This document shows positions 45,974 through 55,243 of a stretch of DNA of 64,000 nucleotides, piece after piece. Position 1 is the first letter of the stretch; every line of letters begins with the position of its first letter. This DNA comes from CAYFFO01 sp964342485 (GTDB lineage Bacteria > Chloroflexota > Dehalococcoidia > Lucifugimonadales > CAJWER01): NCBI GenBank assembly GCA_964342485.1, contig CAYFFO010000001.1, positions 69,344 through 133,343 on the forward strand, written 5' to 3'. The notes under the pieces are model-generated. The model worked only from the letters and a program-made list of their open reading frames with translations, did no database searches and was not told the origin of the DNA. The position numbers and the translations under genes were made by a program.

Positions 45974-47835
45974 GCAAGTAGAGTGCCAATAACACCAACC
46001 GACATAACCAACGCGTAATTATATAAGCGTCCAGTTTGGAAATAACGTATCTTCAATGCAGCCCGAAGTATTAATAGAGCTGGTCCGTCTACACCAGTGT
46101 CATTTAAAATAATTCGATCGAAAACAGCGACTAAACCACTAAATGACATAACTACTTTGTCTATTATCCACTGGATGAATCTATCAATATAGTATTTGCT
46201 GACTATAATCCTGTGTAAGTAACTTAGCTTATTGGAAATAGCTAAAGGATCAAGAACATTAACACCATATACAAGGATACTTAGAAGTAGTCCAAGAGAA
46301 GAAAAGGTTATAGATAGCGCTAGTACAACTATATTTATATGTACACTGTGAGCACTATCTATAAAATTACCGAACCCGGGATATATATCACCCCATTTGA
46401 AAGCCAAAGCGCCCATAAATAAGGTCAAGAAACCTAATATTATTAGCGGGACAGCCATCGGTTTACCAGGTTCTCTAATATTCTGTAAATCCCTAGCACC
46501 TTTTCCAAAGAAAGCTATCAATGTTACCCGTCCCATATAAAGAGAACTTAATATAATGCCTAAACTGGATATTAGTATAAAAAGAGGATTCCCATTTTGA
46601 AAAACATTTATAAGAATTTCGTCTTTACTAAAGAATCCGGTTAATGGAGGAATACCCGCCAGAGACGCGGCTCCAATTACAAATGCAAAGGTGGTAACCG
46701 GCATTTTGCGCCACAGATTTCCCATCTGCCTGATGTCTTTCTTTTGAGTCTGATGTGTGACGCTACCGGCACAAAGGAATAGCAGAGCTTTTGCAGCCCC
46801 ATGCGCTATGAGATGGAATATCGCAGCTGACAGTCCCAAAACTCCAAGTGATAGCACCATTAAACCTAGGTGACTTACAGTAGAATAAGCAAGAATTTGT
46901 TTAAGATCAGTCATTACCAGAGCTAGTGTGCCAGCAAAAATGAATGTGAAAAGTCCAGATATAGACACGATTAGCAGGATATTCGGTGTCATTTCAAAAA
47001 ATGGTAGTAGTCGAGCTAATAGAAACACCCCTGCTGCAACCATTGTAGCAGCGTGAATTAGGGCACTAACCGGTGTTGGGCCTTCCATGGCATCAGGCAG
47101 CCAAATATGGAATGGGAATTGGGCTGATTTACCCATAGCTCCTATGAATATGAGCAAGGCTGCTATATTTACTGAAGCCTGTGACAGGAATTGTGATTCA
47201 AGTCCATTTCTTACCACATGGATGATTTCGTTAATTTCAAAGGTGCCCGTTAGTTTGTATAAGATAAGGATACCTATCAAAAGGCCAACGTCACCGATAC
47301 GAGTTGTTATAAAAGCCTTTTTGGCAGCTTCTGTGGCAGCTCTGTTTTCGTACCAAAATCCGATTAGCAGATAAGAACCTAGTCCAACAAGTTCCCATGA
47401 TAAATAAAGGAAGATGAGGTTGCTAGACAACACCAATGAAAGCATTGCTGAAGCAAATAAAGCATGGCTTGCAAAATACCATCCATATCGAGATTCACGC
47501 TTCATATATTCGACGGAATAAATCTGTACAAGTAAAGAAACAACAGTTACTAAGCCAATCATGGTGATAGAAAGATGGTCTACTAATATGCCCCATGTTA
47601 TTGTAAGAGTTCCAAGAGTTATCCAATTGATGCTAAATGATTGTGGTCCTGTTTCTATCACATCTCTGAGCACAAACCAGAAAATAAAAACACTCAAAAA
47701 GATAGAGATGATGGAAAGGATAGCTCCTTTTGTTGGTAGCCACTTGCCTGCAATCACAATTATTATAAAAGCAATAGCGTTTAACGCAGGGATTACCCAT
47801 GCCCACGATGAATCTATAATTCCAGAAAAAGGCAT
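45952..47835 (-). CDS. nuoL: NADH-quinone oxidoreductase subunit L
   Basis: A 627-residue distal pump subunit with the core antiporter fold and a C-terminal extension that includes the long lateral helix and a last anchor helix (LLAWWLISW). Landmarks: FLYLSWELVGLGSYLLIGFW with the conserved Glu, PFHIWLPDAMEGPTPVSALI, and AYSTVSHLGLMVLSLG. Length is normal for the family. Confidence 0.96.
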   Translation of the reverse strand: MPFSGIIDSSWAWVIPALNAIAFIIIVIAGKWLPTKGAILSIISIFLSVFIFWFVLRDVIETGPQSFSINWITLGTLTITWGILVDHLSITMIGLVTVVSLLVQIYSVEYMKRESRYGWYFASHALFASAMLSLVLSSNLIFLYLSWELVGLGSYLLIGFWYENRAATEAAKKAFITTRIGDVGLLIGILILYKLTGTFEINEIIHVVRNGLESQFLSQASVNIAALLIFIGAMGKSAQFPFHIWLPDAMEGPTPVSALIHAATMVAAGVFLLARLLPFFEMTPNILLIVSISGLFTFIFAGTLALVMTDLKQILAYSTVSHLGLMVLSLGVLGLSAAIFHLIAHGAAKALLFLCAGSVTHQTQKKDIRQMGNLWRKMPVTTFAFVIGAASLAGIPPLTGFFSKDEILINVFQNGNPLFILISSLGIILSSLYMGRVTLIAFFGKGARDLQNIREPGKPMAVPLIILGFLTLFMGALAFKWGDIYPGFGNFIDSAHSVHINIVVLALSITFSSLGLLLSILVYGVNVLDPLAISNKLSYLHRIIVSKYYIDRFIQWIIDKVVMSFSGLVAVFDRIILNDTGVDGPALLILRAALKIRYFQTGRLYNYALVMSVGVIGTLLAWWLISW

Positions 47836-47839
47836 ATAT

Positions 47840-48157
47840 TTACCATTTCATTAGGTCGATTTGGTCAACATTTACAGAGGATTTATTTTTGTATAATCGA
47901 AGGATTATAGCGATTGCAAGAGCTAATTCAGCTGCTGCTATCGTTATAACGAAAATCATAAGAATTTGCCCCAATGATCGTTGGGATTCTGTAAATTCAT
48001 TAAAGGCAGAGTAACCTATCAAATTTAAATTCACTGCATTTAACATCAATTCAATTGACATTAGGACGACAACGGCACTTCTTCGAGCCAGCACACCGTA
48101 AACACCAATTGAAAACAGGGCAGCACTCAATATTTGAAAATGTTCTAAGCTAATCAT
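47840..48157 (-). CDS. nuoK: NADH-quinone oxidoreductase subunit K
   Basis: A 105-residue, three-helix membrane subunit. GVLARRSAVVVLMSIELMLN carries the conserved helix-2 Glu and the adjoining Arg-rich loop, and ITIAAAELALAIAIIL carries the helix-3 Glu. These acidic residues form part of the proton path from the quinone site. Overlaps nuoJ (ATGA) and precedes nuoL by 4 bp. Confidence 0.96.
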   Translation of the reverse strand: MISLEHFQILSAALFSIGVYGVLARRSAVVVLMSIELMLNAVNLNLIGYSAFNEFTESQRSLGQILMIFVITIAAAELALAIAIILRLYKNKSSVNVDQIDLMKW

Positions 48158-48642
48158 GATCGGTTTCCTATATCCCGAACCATAACAATGGCTCCAATCA
48201 GAGCTACCAATAGAACGAGTGATGCTATTTCAAATGGAACAGCCCAATCTACGAAAAGGGTTTTGCTAAAGCTTTCAAATTCAACAGATTCCCGAGTACT
48301 GGTTTTAGTATTGGTTGTTAATGCGGCAGTACCTATTACCCCAAACAATAGCAGTGAACTTATTATAGCAACAGGCCACTGACGATTATCGGTTAGGTTT
48401 GCAAAATCACTAATTCTTGTGAGCATCAGTGTGAACAAAATGACGACGATAATTGCCCCTCCATAAATTAAAATCTGGACCATTGCCAAAAATTCTGCAT
48501 ACGCTATAAGGAATAGCATTCCAACACTGATAAGTGAAACAAGTAATCCTAGAGCAGCGTAAATTATATTACGAGATGCCACTACTCCAATTGCACCTAT
48601 AATCGTTAATAATCCGGCTATGTAAAATATGATTAAATCCAT
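48154..48642 (-). CDS. nuoJ: NADH-quinone oxidoreductase subunit J
   Basis: A 162-residue membrane subunit with five helices. FLAMVQILIYGGAIIVVILFTLML is the signature of NuoJ and holds the conserved Tyr/Gly pi-bulge of helix 3. The start is ATG at 48642; a TTG two codons earlier is also in frame. A 171-bp space with a long inverted repeat separates it from nuoI, the only large break inside the operon. Confidence 0.94.
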   Translation of the reverse strand: MDLIIFYIAGLLTIIGAIGVVASRNIIYAALGLLVSLISVGMLFLIAYAEFLAMVQILIYGGAIIVVILFTLMLTRISDFANLTDNRQWPVAIISSLLLFGVIGTAALTTNTKTSTRESVEFESFSKTLFVDWAVPFEIASLVLLVALIGAIVMVRDIGNRS

Positions 48643-48750
48643 TTTCAACCAAGAATGTTTCTACTTGCTATAAGGTTAGAATGAATTTCAACGGAGATTT
48701 CTAATAATCCTGTATTCGGTGAATTCATAAATTGTTCTTTACACACCATA

Positions 48751-48802
48751 AAATTATATGGCAAAAAAACAAAACTATATACAAACTCGAGCCATATAAT
48801 TT
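48751..48802 (-). repeat. 12-bp inverted repeat between nuoI and nuoJ
   Basis: AAATTATATGGC at 48751-48762 and its exact reverse complement at 48791-48802 enclose 28 nt. In the nuo transcript the loop is U-rich. It sits 18 bp past the nuoI stop, in the only wide spacer of the operon. It could be a transcript-processing or attenuation hairpin, or a protein operator for nuoJKLMN. Confidence 0.6.
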
Positions 48803-48819
48803 ATCCATTCAATATAATA

Positions 48820-49338
48820 TTATGAAGATGTCTTTTTACCCTCAGGTTCATCTGGCTTTCCTACATTTTTAGATTGCTTTGGTTGCCAGCCAATTTTGCG
48901 TTGAAATATTTTCCCCATTTTTAAAAGAATCAGAAGATTGACACGATTATCATTACGAGCAAATCTGCTAAGTTCATGTTCGTGGCTCATCTCAATTGCA
49001 TCAAAGTTACACACCTCTACACAAATACCACATAGGATACATCTACCGAGATTTATTTCGAATTCGTTTACTATTTTACGACGACGACTATCTCCAGTAG
49101 TATTTTTAGGATTATCTTGCATCGTTGCAGACATACATTGTGTAGGGCACTCTCTGATACACACCATACACCCTGTACAATAAGGTTCATCGGCAGTGTA
49201 GTCCCATAACAAAGCAGGGAATCCCATGTATCGGTTCTCAACTTCTATTCGAGACTGAGGATCGGGGTATTGTGCTGTTACTGGTCTGCGAATAGCAGAA
49301 TTAAGCGTTACTAAAAGACCTTTAAGGCTACCTATCAT
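48820..49338 (-). CDS. nuoI: NADH-quinone oxidoreductase subunit I
   Basis: A 172-residue ferredoxin-like subunit carrying two [4Fe-4S] clusters (N6a and N6b): CTGCMVCIRECP and CILCGICVEVCNF. The N-terminal ENRYMGFPALLWDY is typical. It passes electrons to NuoB. The last 40 residues are charged and lack family features. Its ATG overlaps the nuoH stop. Confidence 0.96.
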   Translation of the reverse strand: MIGSLKGLLVTLNSAIRRPVTAQYPDPQSRIEVENRYMGFPALLWDYTADEPYCTGCMVCIRECPTQCMSATMQDNPKNTTGDSRRRKIVNEFEINLGRCILCGICVEVCNFDAIEMSHEHELSRFARNDNRVNLLILLKMGKIFQRKIGWQPKQSKNVGKPDEPEGKKTSS

Positions 49339-50480
49339 TTGTCCATAACCGTTTTTGGGGGAACAGATTTTCTTAGATCTCTTACAGAATGTATGGTTAT
49401 TGTCATCTTTTTTGTTTTAAATCCTGCGACTCGTTTAATCAAAAATGCAGTTGATATCAATATTGTACAGGAAATAAAAGACAGGACTGTCCAATGAAAT
49501 TCATAGAAAAGGACGCAACCAGTTATTAAAATATTCAGAAATGAAAGAGGAACCAGGATTTTCCAACCGAATACCATTAGCTGATCAATTCTAAGACGGG
49601 GGTATGTGCCCCTGAACCAGAAAATCAAAAGGATTACTGCATAAGATTTTACAAAAAACAGTAATAATGAAAGACTCGAATGTGCGATGCCATCAAATGG
49701 CATATCTGGCCAGCGCCAGCCTCCGAGGAAAAGCAAGGTAGTAAGGACGGCAATGGAGAACGTGTTGATATATTCAGCCAGAAAAAATACTGACCAGTGA
49801 ATACCGCTATATTCTACAAATGGACCACCAACAACTTCTGACTCAGCATGATGTATATCAAATGGCGTTCTGCCTAGTTCTGCCAAGCCTGCAAGGAAAA
49901 AAATAAAGAAGCCCAATGGAAGTTTTAGAATATTAGCGATACCAGATTGATCGTTAACAATTTTTTGTAAGTCTAATGACTGGCTAATCATAGCAATAGA
50001 TAAAATTGCCATTATGAAAGGGATCTCATAACTCAATAGTTGGCCAGCCGCTCTAAGTCCGCCTAAAACTGCGTATTTGTTGGCCGATCCCCAGCCTGCC
50101 ATTACAAGACCGAGCACCGATAATACCGAAATGGCAACGATATAAAAAAGACCAAGGTCAAGATTTCTGATTACGATATCTCGCCCAAATGGAATGGTTA
50201 CCCAAATCATAAACGAAGGAACAAATACGGCTATTGGCGCCACCCAGTAGATTCGGCGATCAGCCCAAGAGGGCAAAATATCTTCTTTTATAAGCAATTT
50301 TATCGAATCTGCTAATGATTGCAGTGTGCCATGGAAACCAACTCTCATTGGACCCATGCGCATTTGTATCCTGGCTAAAATTTTTCTTTCGAGCCAAATT
50401 AAGATTAGAACTGTAATAGTAAGGAAAAAGAATAGTCCAGAGGCTGCCAGACCAGACGTGATACCCGCATCAAGGCTCAT
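49335..50480 (-). CDS. nuoH: NADH-quinone oxidoreductase subunit H
   Basis: A 381-residue membrane subunit with eight helices that forms the quinone entry chamber with NuoB and NuoD. IWLERKILARIQMRMGPMRVG, DSIKLLIKEDILP and the acidic loop HHAESEVVGGPFVEYSG are conserved. An extra C-terminal stretch of about 35 residues (VAGFKTKKMTITIHSV...) goes beyond the usual end. It overlaps both neighbours. Confidence 0.96.
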   Translation of the reverse strand: MSLDAGITSGLAASGLFFFLTITVLILIWLERKILARIQMRMGPMRVGFHGTLQSLADSIKLLIKEDILPSWADRRIYWVAPIAVFVPSFMIWVTIPFGRDIVIRNLDLGLFYIVAISVLSVLGLVMAGWGSANKYAVLGGLRAAGQLLSYEIPFIMAILSIAMISQSLDLQKIVNDQSGIANILKLPLGFFIFFLAGLAELGRTPFDIHHAESEVVGGPFVEYSGIHWSVFFLAEYINTFSIAVLTTLLFLGGWRWPDMPFDGIAHSSLSLLLFFVKSYAVILLIFWFRGTYPRLRIDQLMVFGWKILVPLSFLNILITGCVLFYEFHWTVLSFISCTILISTAFLIKRVAGFKTKKMTITIHSVRDLRKSVPPKTVMDK

Positions 50481-51595
50481 CGATCTACCTCTCCAAGAAT
50501 GATATCTATAGAGCCTAAAATCACAACAGCATCTGCCACATATGCATTTAGTAGCATGTGTTCGATAGCCTGAAGGTTAGTAAAAGAAGGAGCTCTAACT
50601 TTGATACGATACGGCTTGTCAGAGCCATCGCTGATAAGGAAAACGCCAAAATCTCCCCGAGGAGATTCGGAACGTACGTATACTTCACCTTTTGGAGGAC
50701 GTATTAACCGACGCACCTTGGCCATGGTAGGACCAGGTTCCATCTGCTCAATAGCTTGTTCAATAATTTTTAGAGATTGACGCATTTCTTCCATTCTCAC
50801 ATAGTAGCGATCCCAGCAATCTCCCTCAGTTCCAACAGGAATTCCAAAGTCCATTTTTTCATAAAGACTGTATGGCTCTGTGGCACGTATGTCTTCAGCC
50901 ACGCCACTTGCTCTAAGACTAGGCCCGGAGACGCCGTAATCTATTGCGTTAATTGAATCGATTATTCCTATGCCTTTTGTCCTTGCAAGGAATAATTCGT
51001 TAGCTGATAACAATTGATCGCATTCTTCGATTCCTTGCTTCAGCTGTTTTGTCAAAGATTTTATCCTTTGATGGAAATCTGTTGGCAAATCTTCCCTGAC
51101 TCCACCTATTTGAAAGTAGTTGTGCATCATGCGAGCGCCAGTTATAGATTCGAAAAGAGATTGGACTTTTTCACGATCTCTGAATCCGTATAAAATTGGT
51201 GTCATCGCACCTACATCAAGGCCATATACTCCGTAGAAAAGCAAGTGGCTAGCAATACGGTTAAGTTCACAAAGAATAATCCTGATATATTCAGCGCGTT
51301 CAGGAATTTCCAATCCCATCAATTTTTCAACAGCTAAACAATATCCTAGCTCACAATTTAAATTTGCTACGTAATCAAGGCGGTCAAACAGAGTGATAAT
51401 CTGGGTATATTTTTCCCCTTCGCATAGCTTTTCTGATCCACGATGGAGATAGCCAATGTGGGGTTCTGCTTTTACAATACGCTCACCATCTATCCAAAGA
51501 ACCAACCTGAACACGCCGTGTGTACTAGGATGCTGTGGCCCCATGTTTATCATGAGTTCTATAGAATCGCCTTGATATTTTAAATCTGTCTGCAA
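50477..51595 (-). CDS. nuoD: NADH-quinone oxidoreductase subunit D
   Basis: A 372-residue, 49-kDa-type subunit of the quinone site. MGPQHPSTHGVFRLVLWIDG and PHIGYLHRGSEKL are the hallmark, with the quinone-binding His and Tyr in place, and the C-terminal VVILGSIDIILGEVDR is standard. It shares ancestry with the large subunit of [NiFe] hydrogenase but lacks the Ni-ligand cysteines. The start is probably the TTG at 51595 with AAGGTG 10 nt upstream. Confidence 0.96.
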   Translation of the reverse strand: MQTDLKYQGDSIELMINMGPQHPSTHGVFRLVLWIDGERIVKAEPHIGYLHRGSEKLCEGEKYTQIITLFDRLDYVANLNCELGYCLAVEKLMGLEIPERAEYIRIILCELNRIASHLLFYGVYGLDVGAMTPILYGFRDREKVQSLFESITGARMMHNYFQIGGVREDLPTDFHQRIKSLTKQLKQGIEECDQLLSANELFLARTKGIGIIDSINAIDYGVSGPSLRASGVAEDIRATEPYSLYEKMDFGIPVGTEGDCWDRYYVRMEEMRQSLKIIEQAIEQMEPGPTMAKVRRLIRPPKGEVYVRSESPRGDFGVFLISDGSDKPYRIKVRAPSFTNLQAIEHMLLNAYVADAVVILGSIDIILGEVDR

Positions 51596-51631
51596 ACCGT
51601 TATGTTCACCTTGTTTTGATGAGTCGGGATC

Positions 51632-52126
51632 TTACCATTCATCATATTCATGGAAAGGGAAGCTCTTGAGCCCAGGGTGTCCTTCAAATTCGTCATAAAG
51701 AAGTAAAGGAGAAAGGTTGGGATGCCCTTCAAAAACAACTCCAAAAAGGTCATGACTTTCCCGTTCAAACCAGTTTGCTGCTTTCCAAATCGAGCTAACT
51801 GTTGGAACCAGGGCCTTTTCTGGTGGTACATTTATTTTGATCACCATTTTGAACCGATTGCTAAGAGACAGCAAATGGTAATTAATTTCTAATCTCTCAA
51901 TATAGTCAACGACGGATATGCATCTAAGATAGTTAAAATCAAGCTCAGGTCTGAATTTAGAAAGCTCGCAGACCTTTTTAATTGATTCGGGTTTTATCGT
52001 GACGGCCAAATCATCTTGGGCTGCGTCTAATTCAGGATCAACTTCTTCAAGAACTTCGCTTATAATTTTAACTAGCGAAGTTCCAGCTCCTAAAGCATCT
52101 TCAGAATCGATTTCTGGTTTGGGCAT
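51632..52126 (-). CDS. nuoC: NADH-quinone oxidoreductase subunit C
   Basis: A 164-residue, 30-kDa-type peripheral subunit. The family signature is WFERESHDLFGVVFEGHPNL followed by DEFEGHPGLKSFPFHEYDE. The N-terminal 40 residues are acidic and variable. It is structural: it braces NuoD on the peripheral arm. It starts 1 bp after the nuoB stop. Confidence 0.96.
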   Translation of the reverse strand: MPKPEIDSEDALGAGTSLVKIISEVLEEVDPELDAAQDDLAVTIKPESIKKVCELSKFRPELDFNYLRCISVVDYIERLEINYHLLSLSNRFKMVIKINVPPEKALVPTVSSIWKAANWFERESHDLFGVVFEGHPNLSPLLLYDEFEGHPGLKSFPFHEYDEW

Positions 52127-52127
52127 A

Positions 52128-52661
52128 TTAAACTTCTGTCAAGCGATGTTTAGCATCGAGGCTGATTTTTTCTTGCAATTGCATGAGGCCATACATCAGT
52201 GCTTCAGGCCTTGGTGGGCATCCTGGCACGTAAACATCTACAGGAATTAAGTGGTCTACTCCCATAACAACCGAATACGAACGGTAGTATGGTCCTCCAT
52301 TTGAGGCACAGCTTCCCATCGCTATTACCCACTTTGGATCGGGCATCTGTTCATAGAGTAGCTTTATGGGGTCAGCCATCTTTTTTACTACAGTCCCTGC
52401 GACAATCATTACATCTGATTGTCGAGGTGAAGGCCAGGTTACAATACCAAACCTGTCTAAATCATGGTGTGACATATGTGTACTCATCATTTCAATTGCA
52501 CAGCATGCCAATCCAAAACTCAGAGTCCATAAAGATGATTTTCTAGCAAGTGCAAAGAGGTCATCTGATTTGGCTACTACTGCATTAGGGAGAACTTTTT
52601 CAAATATACTTTCACCTGGCTCATTACCTCTGTTTGGATTGAAACCCTGACCAAGTTTCAT
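52128..52661 (-). CDS. nuoB: NADH-quinone oxidoreductase subunit B
   Basis: A 177-residue subunit with cluster N2, the last iron-sulfur centre before quinone. Ligands: adjacent cysteines in GLACCAIEMM, then MGSCASNGGP and PGCPPRPEAL. The start at 52661 (MKLGQGFNPN) has GGAGA 8 nt upstream; the frame is open to a TTG at 52697 that would overlap nuoA by 31 bp. Confidence 0.96.
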   Translation of the reverse strand: MKLGQGFNPNRGNEPGESIFEKVLPNAVVAKSDDLFALARKSSLWTLSFGLACCAIEMMSTHMSHHDLDRFGIVTWPSPRQSDVMIVAGTVVKKMADPIKLLYEQMPDPKWVIAMGSCASNGGPYYRSYSVVMGVDHLIPVDVYVPGCPPRPEALMYGLMQLQEKISLDAKHRLTEV

Positions 52662-52666
52662 TTCTT

Positions 52667-53035
52667 TTATCTCCAATGCAATACTCCTTTCTTCCAACTA
52701 TAAATTATGCCAAAAAAGAGGATGCCGATAAAAATTAACATTTCGTAAAAAACAGCAGGAATTGACTTAAGATAGATTACAGCCCAAGGGAAGAGGAACA
52801 CAGCTTCTACGTCAAATATTAGAAACAGAATTGCGAATACATAATATCTAATATTGATCTGGGACCATTGGTAAGTATCTGGTTTAATACCACATTCATA
52901 TGGGATGTCCTTGATTTTCGAAGGTCTTTTAGGTGCCACTATATAAGAAACAAAAAACATTCCTAAAATAGCGAATAAACCAACAGACGCGACTATCGCT
53001 ACACTCATCCAGTCTAAAGCATAATTTTCTGTCAA
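52667..53035 (-). CDS. nuoA: NADH-quinone oxidoreductase subunit A
   Basis: A 122-residue membrane subunit with three helices. IPYECGIKPDTYQWSQINIRYYV, with the quinone-site loop Cys, and LIFDVEAVFLFPWAV are diagnostic. It opens the nuo operon. The start is TTG at 53035 with AGGTG 5 nt upstream. A promoter candidate ends 36 bp before it. Confidence 0.95.
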   Translation of the reverse strand: MTENYALDWMSVAIVASVGLFAILGMFFVSYIVAPKRPSKIKDIPYECGIKPDTYQWSQINIRYYVFAILFLIFDVEAVFLFPWAVIYLKSIPAVFYEMLIFIGILFFGIIYSWKKGVLHWR

Positions 53036-53070
53036 TTGGGCACCTAATTAGGAAAATTTGACTCACACTA

Positions 53071-53100
53071 ATTCTAGCACTCGACATGTTCGCTATTCAA
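53071..53100 (-). promoter_or_regulatory. Candidate nuo operon promoter
   Basis: Minus strand TTGAAT (53095-53100), 18 bp, then TAGAAT (53071-53076) with a TGC extension just before the -10. The predicted start point leaves a leader of about 30 nt to the nuoA TTG. The word TGCTAGAAT also occurs upstream of dnaA. Confidence 0.5.
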
Positions 53101-53147
53101 ATTACATGCTTCTGCTATAGCCAGTCAAAGAGCTAGTTTATCTTTAA

Positions 53148-54305
53148 TTATAATGCCCATCTTGTACATGCAGCGTGTGTGATATTGTCATCAAGAGTAA
53201 TGTAATAAACGGTGAGGATACTACCATCAGATAATTCTAATGATTGAGGATAGCCAATATCGGATGATCCTTTCCACTCAAATTCTGCTAAGTAATCGGG
53301 GGTATTCTTCTCTTTTTTTGTATGGCCAACATATCCTCCGTCATCACGTAAAGTATATGTGTTATCAATATCCCAAGACAATCCATCGTCGTGGCTAATT
53401 ACAGCTCGTATTCCCATTGGAGATTCACGGAAACCATAGGAACAGAGGATGCGTCCATCCCGAAGTTTTAATAGATGCGGAGGAGAGTGGGGTGCCCAAA
53501 TTTGTGACTCGACAGGCCAGCTCCAAGTTTTTCCATCATCGTCTGACCTCATCTCTAGCAGATATCCTGATTCTGGCTCGGATCTAATTAAACAGAGAAT
53601 CATTCCAGAAGTAAGTTCAACGAAAGCAGCTTCTTGGGTACAAATAGGCGAACCGGCAGGAAAGAGGTGGAAAGTATTACCCGAGTCAACGGATCGCCAG
53701 ACAAAAAAGTTATTAGCCGTTCGTTTTGCGCGAACACCAGGGATGCCTTGAGACCCTGAGGGCTCTTTGTGGGAACCTACAGGAATAAGTATTGTCCCAG
53801 TGGTTAGCTTGATCGGTCGAGGAAACGCCATAGTGTGATTGACATCTGGAATGGTGTATTCTCGTCGATTCCATGTTTTTCCAGCATCTTCAGACTGTTG
53901 GATAAAGAGTTGGTTCCATCCGGAAACAAACTTGCTTGAATCTCCCGGATGATCTTTAATTAGAACTCCAACTGACTCAATTTCATCCTGCCGATTTTTG
54001 GGCCATTCTTTCCATCCAACGGATCCTACTGAAAGCAAAGTGCCATCTTTCTGCGTTTCTGTATAGCGATCATATTTTTCACGTACACCAGAAGCATTCC
54101 AATTGTGGGAAATATTTGAATCTCCTGATTCATGCCACGTTGACCCTTCATCTTCAGATACCAAGACTTTCCAATCTCCTATTAAATAGTGGTCAGTAAA
54201 AGGCGACGAATTTACTCCAACAGCCAAATTACCGTCTGGCATTAGGTTCAATTGGGGAAAAGCAGTATACCATCCATTTTGCTTGTATATAGTTCGATGT
54301 TCCAT
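53148..54305 (-). CDS. Sialidase-like (Asp-box) six-bladed propeller protein
   Basis: A 385-residue protein of the exo-alpha-sialidase fold. Five Asp boxes (S-x-D-x-G-x-T/S-W/F) mark the blades: SEDEGSTWHE, SEDAGKTWNR, SVDSGNTFHL, SDDDGKTWSW and SHDDGLSWDI. An Arg in an FPRPIKL stretch is a possible part of the carboxylate-binding triad, but the full sialidase triad is not clear, so another glycoside or a non-enzymatic role is possible. No signal peptide is visible. The start at 54305 follows AGAGAG; a frame extends to 54338 without support. It diverges from the SDR gene. Confidence 0.82.
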   Translation of the reverse strand: MEHRTIYKQNGWYTAFPQLNLMPDGNLAVGVNSSPFTDHYLIGDWKVLVSEDEGSTWHESGDSNISHNWNASGVREKYDRYTETQKDGTLLSVGSVGWKEWPKNRQDEIESVGVLIKDHPGDSSKFVSGWNQLFIQQSEDAGKTWNRREYTIPDVNHTMAFPRPIKLTTGTILIPVGSHKEPSGSQGIPGVRAKRTANNFFVWRSVDSGNTFHLFPAGSPICTQEAAFVELTSGMILCLIRSEPESGYLLEMRSDDDGKTWSWPVESQIWAPHSPPHLLKLRDGRILCSYGFRESPMGIRAVISHDDGLSWDIDNTYTLRDDGGYVGHTKKEKNTPDYLAEFEWKGSSDIGYPQSLELSDGSILTVYYITLDDNITHAACTRWAL

Positions 54306-54426
54306 AACGTACTCTCTTCTAGAATTGATAAAGTACATATTACGACAGTAAATAAAAATGGTCGAGTTGCCAATTTCGTGTATCCTTTCTCAGAGTAGTG
54401 GCATAATATTTTGGAGGTATACTCAA

Positions 54427-55203
54427 GTGGAATTAGGAATTAAAGGTAAGGTTGCTTTAGTCACTGGAGGCAGCAGAGGCTTAGGAAGACAATCGGCCCT
54501 GTCGCTTGCACGAGAAGGGGTTGATGTGGCTATTTGTGGCAGAACAAAAGAAACGGTAGCCGAGACGGTAAGCGAGCTAGTAAGTTTAGGCTCAAAGGCA
54601 GTGGGAATTGAATCAGATGTTTCCAATATTAGCGAACTTGAATTGTTACACAAAAAAACTGTAGAGCAATTGGGAGAGATTGATATTCTAGTCAATAATG
54701 TAGGTGGTAGCGGAAGCACAGAAGATATAGGTGACACCTCGCTTGAAGATCTTAAGAAAGTATTTGACCTTAATCTTTTTGGAAGCTATGAATTGATGCG
54801 ATTAGTAGTTCCTTCAATGCGTGATAAAAAGTGGGGAAGAATAATTAATATTGCATCTATTTTTGGCAGGGAACATGGAGGAAAACTCTCATATATGTCT
54901 GCCAAGGCAGCTCTTATCGCAATTACCAAACACGCAGCAATAACATTGGCACCTGATGGGGTGCTGGCAAATAGTATTGCACCGGGCTCAATTCAACATC
55001 CAGGGGGTAGCTGGGAACGTTTTGAAAAAACTAATTCTCCTGAAGTAGTTCAGGAATTTATATCCAGAAATTTACCGATGGGCAAATGGGGCTGGCCAGA
55101 ACCAGTCGGAGACCTCGTAGCATTTTTGGCGTCTGAGAGAATAGGTTTGATGACAGGTTCATGTGTTGTTGTAGATGGTGGGCAGAGCCATTCCTTGATT
55201 TGA
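54427..55203 (+). CDS. Short-chain dehydrogenase/reductase
   Basis: A 258-residue classical SDR. The NAD(P)-binding TGGSRGLGRQ is at about 13-22, NNVGGSG follows, and the active-site Ser (NIASIFGREHGG) and YMSAK give the Ser-Tyr-Lys set. It oxidises or reduces a hydroxyl or carbonyl; the substrate is not evident. The start is GTG at 54427 with GGAGG 9 nt upstream. The frame extends to an ATG at 54358, but those residues do not belong to the fold. It converges with the 2-hydroxyacid dehydrogenase gene. Confidence 0.9.
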   Translation: MELGIKGKVALVTGGSRGLGRQSALSLAREGVDVAICGRTKETVAETVSELVSLGSKAVGIESDVSNISELELLHKKTVEQLGEIDILVNNVGGSGSTEDIGDTSLEDLKKVFDLNLFGSYELMRLVVPSMRDKKWGRIINIASIFGREHGGKLSYMSAKAALIAITKHAAITLAPDGVLANSIAPGSIQHPGGSWERFEKTNSPEVVQEFISRNLPMGKWGWPEPVGDLVAFLASERIGLMTGSCVVVDGGQSHSLI

Positions 55204-55243
55204 ATAATTTCCCTATTACTTGTGATCGAATTTTACCTGTGTG

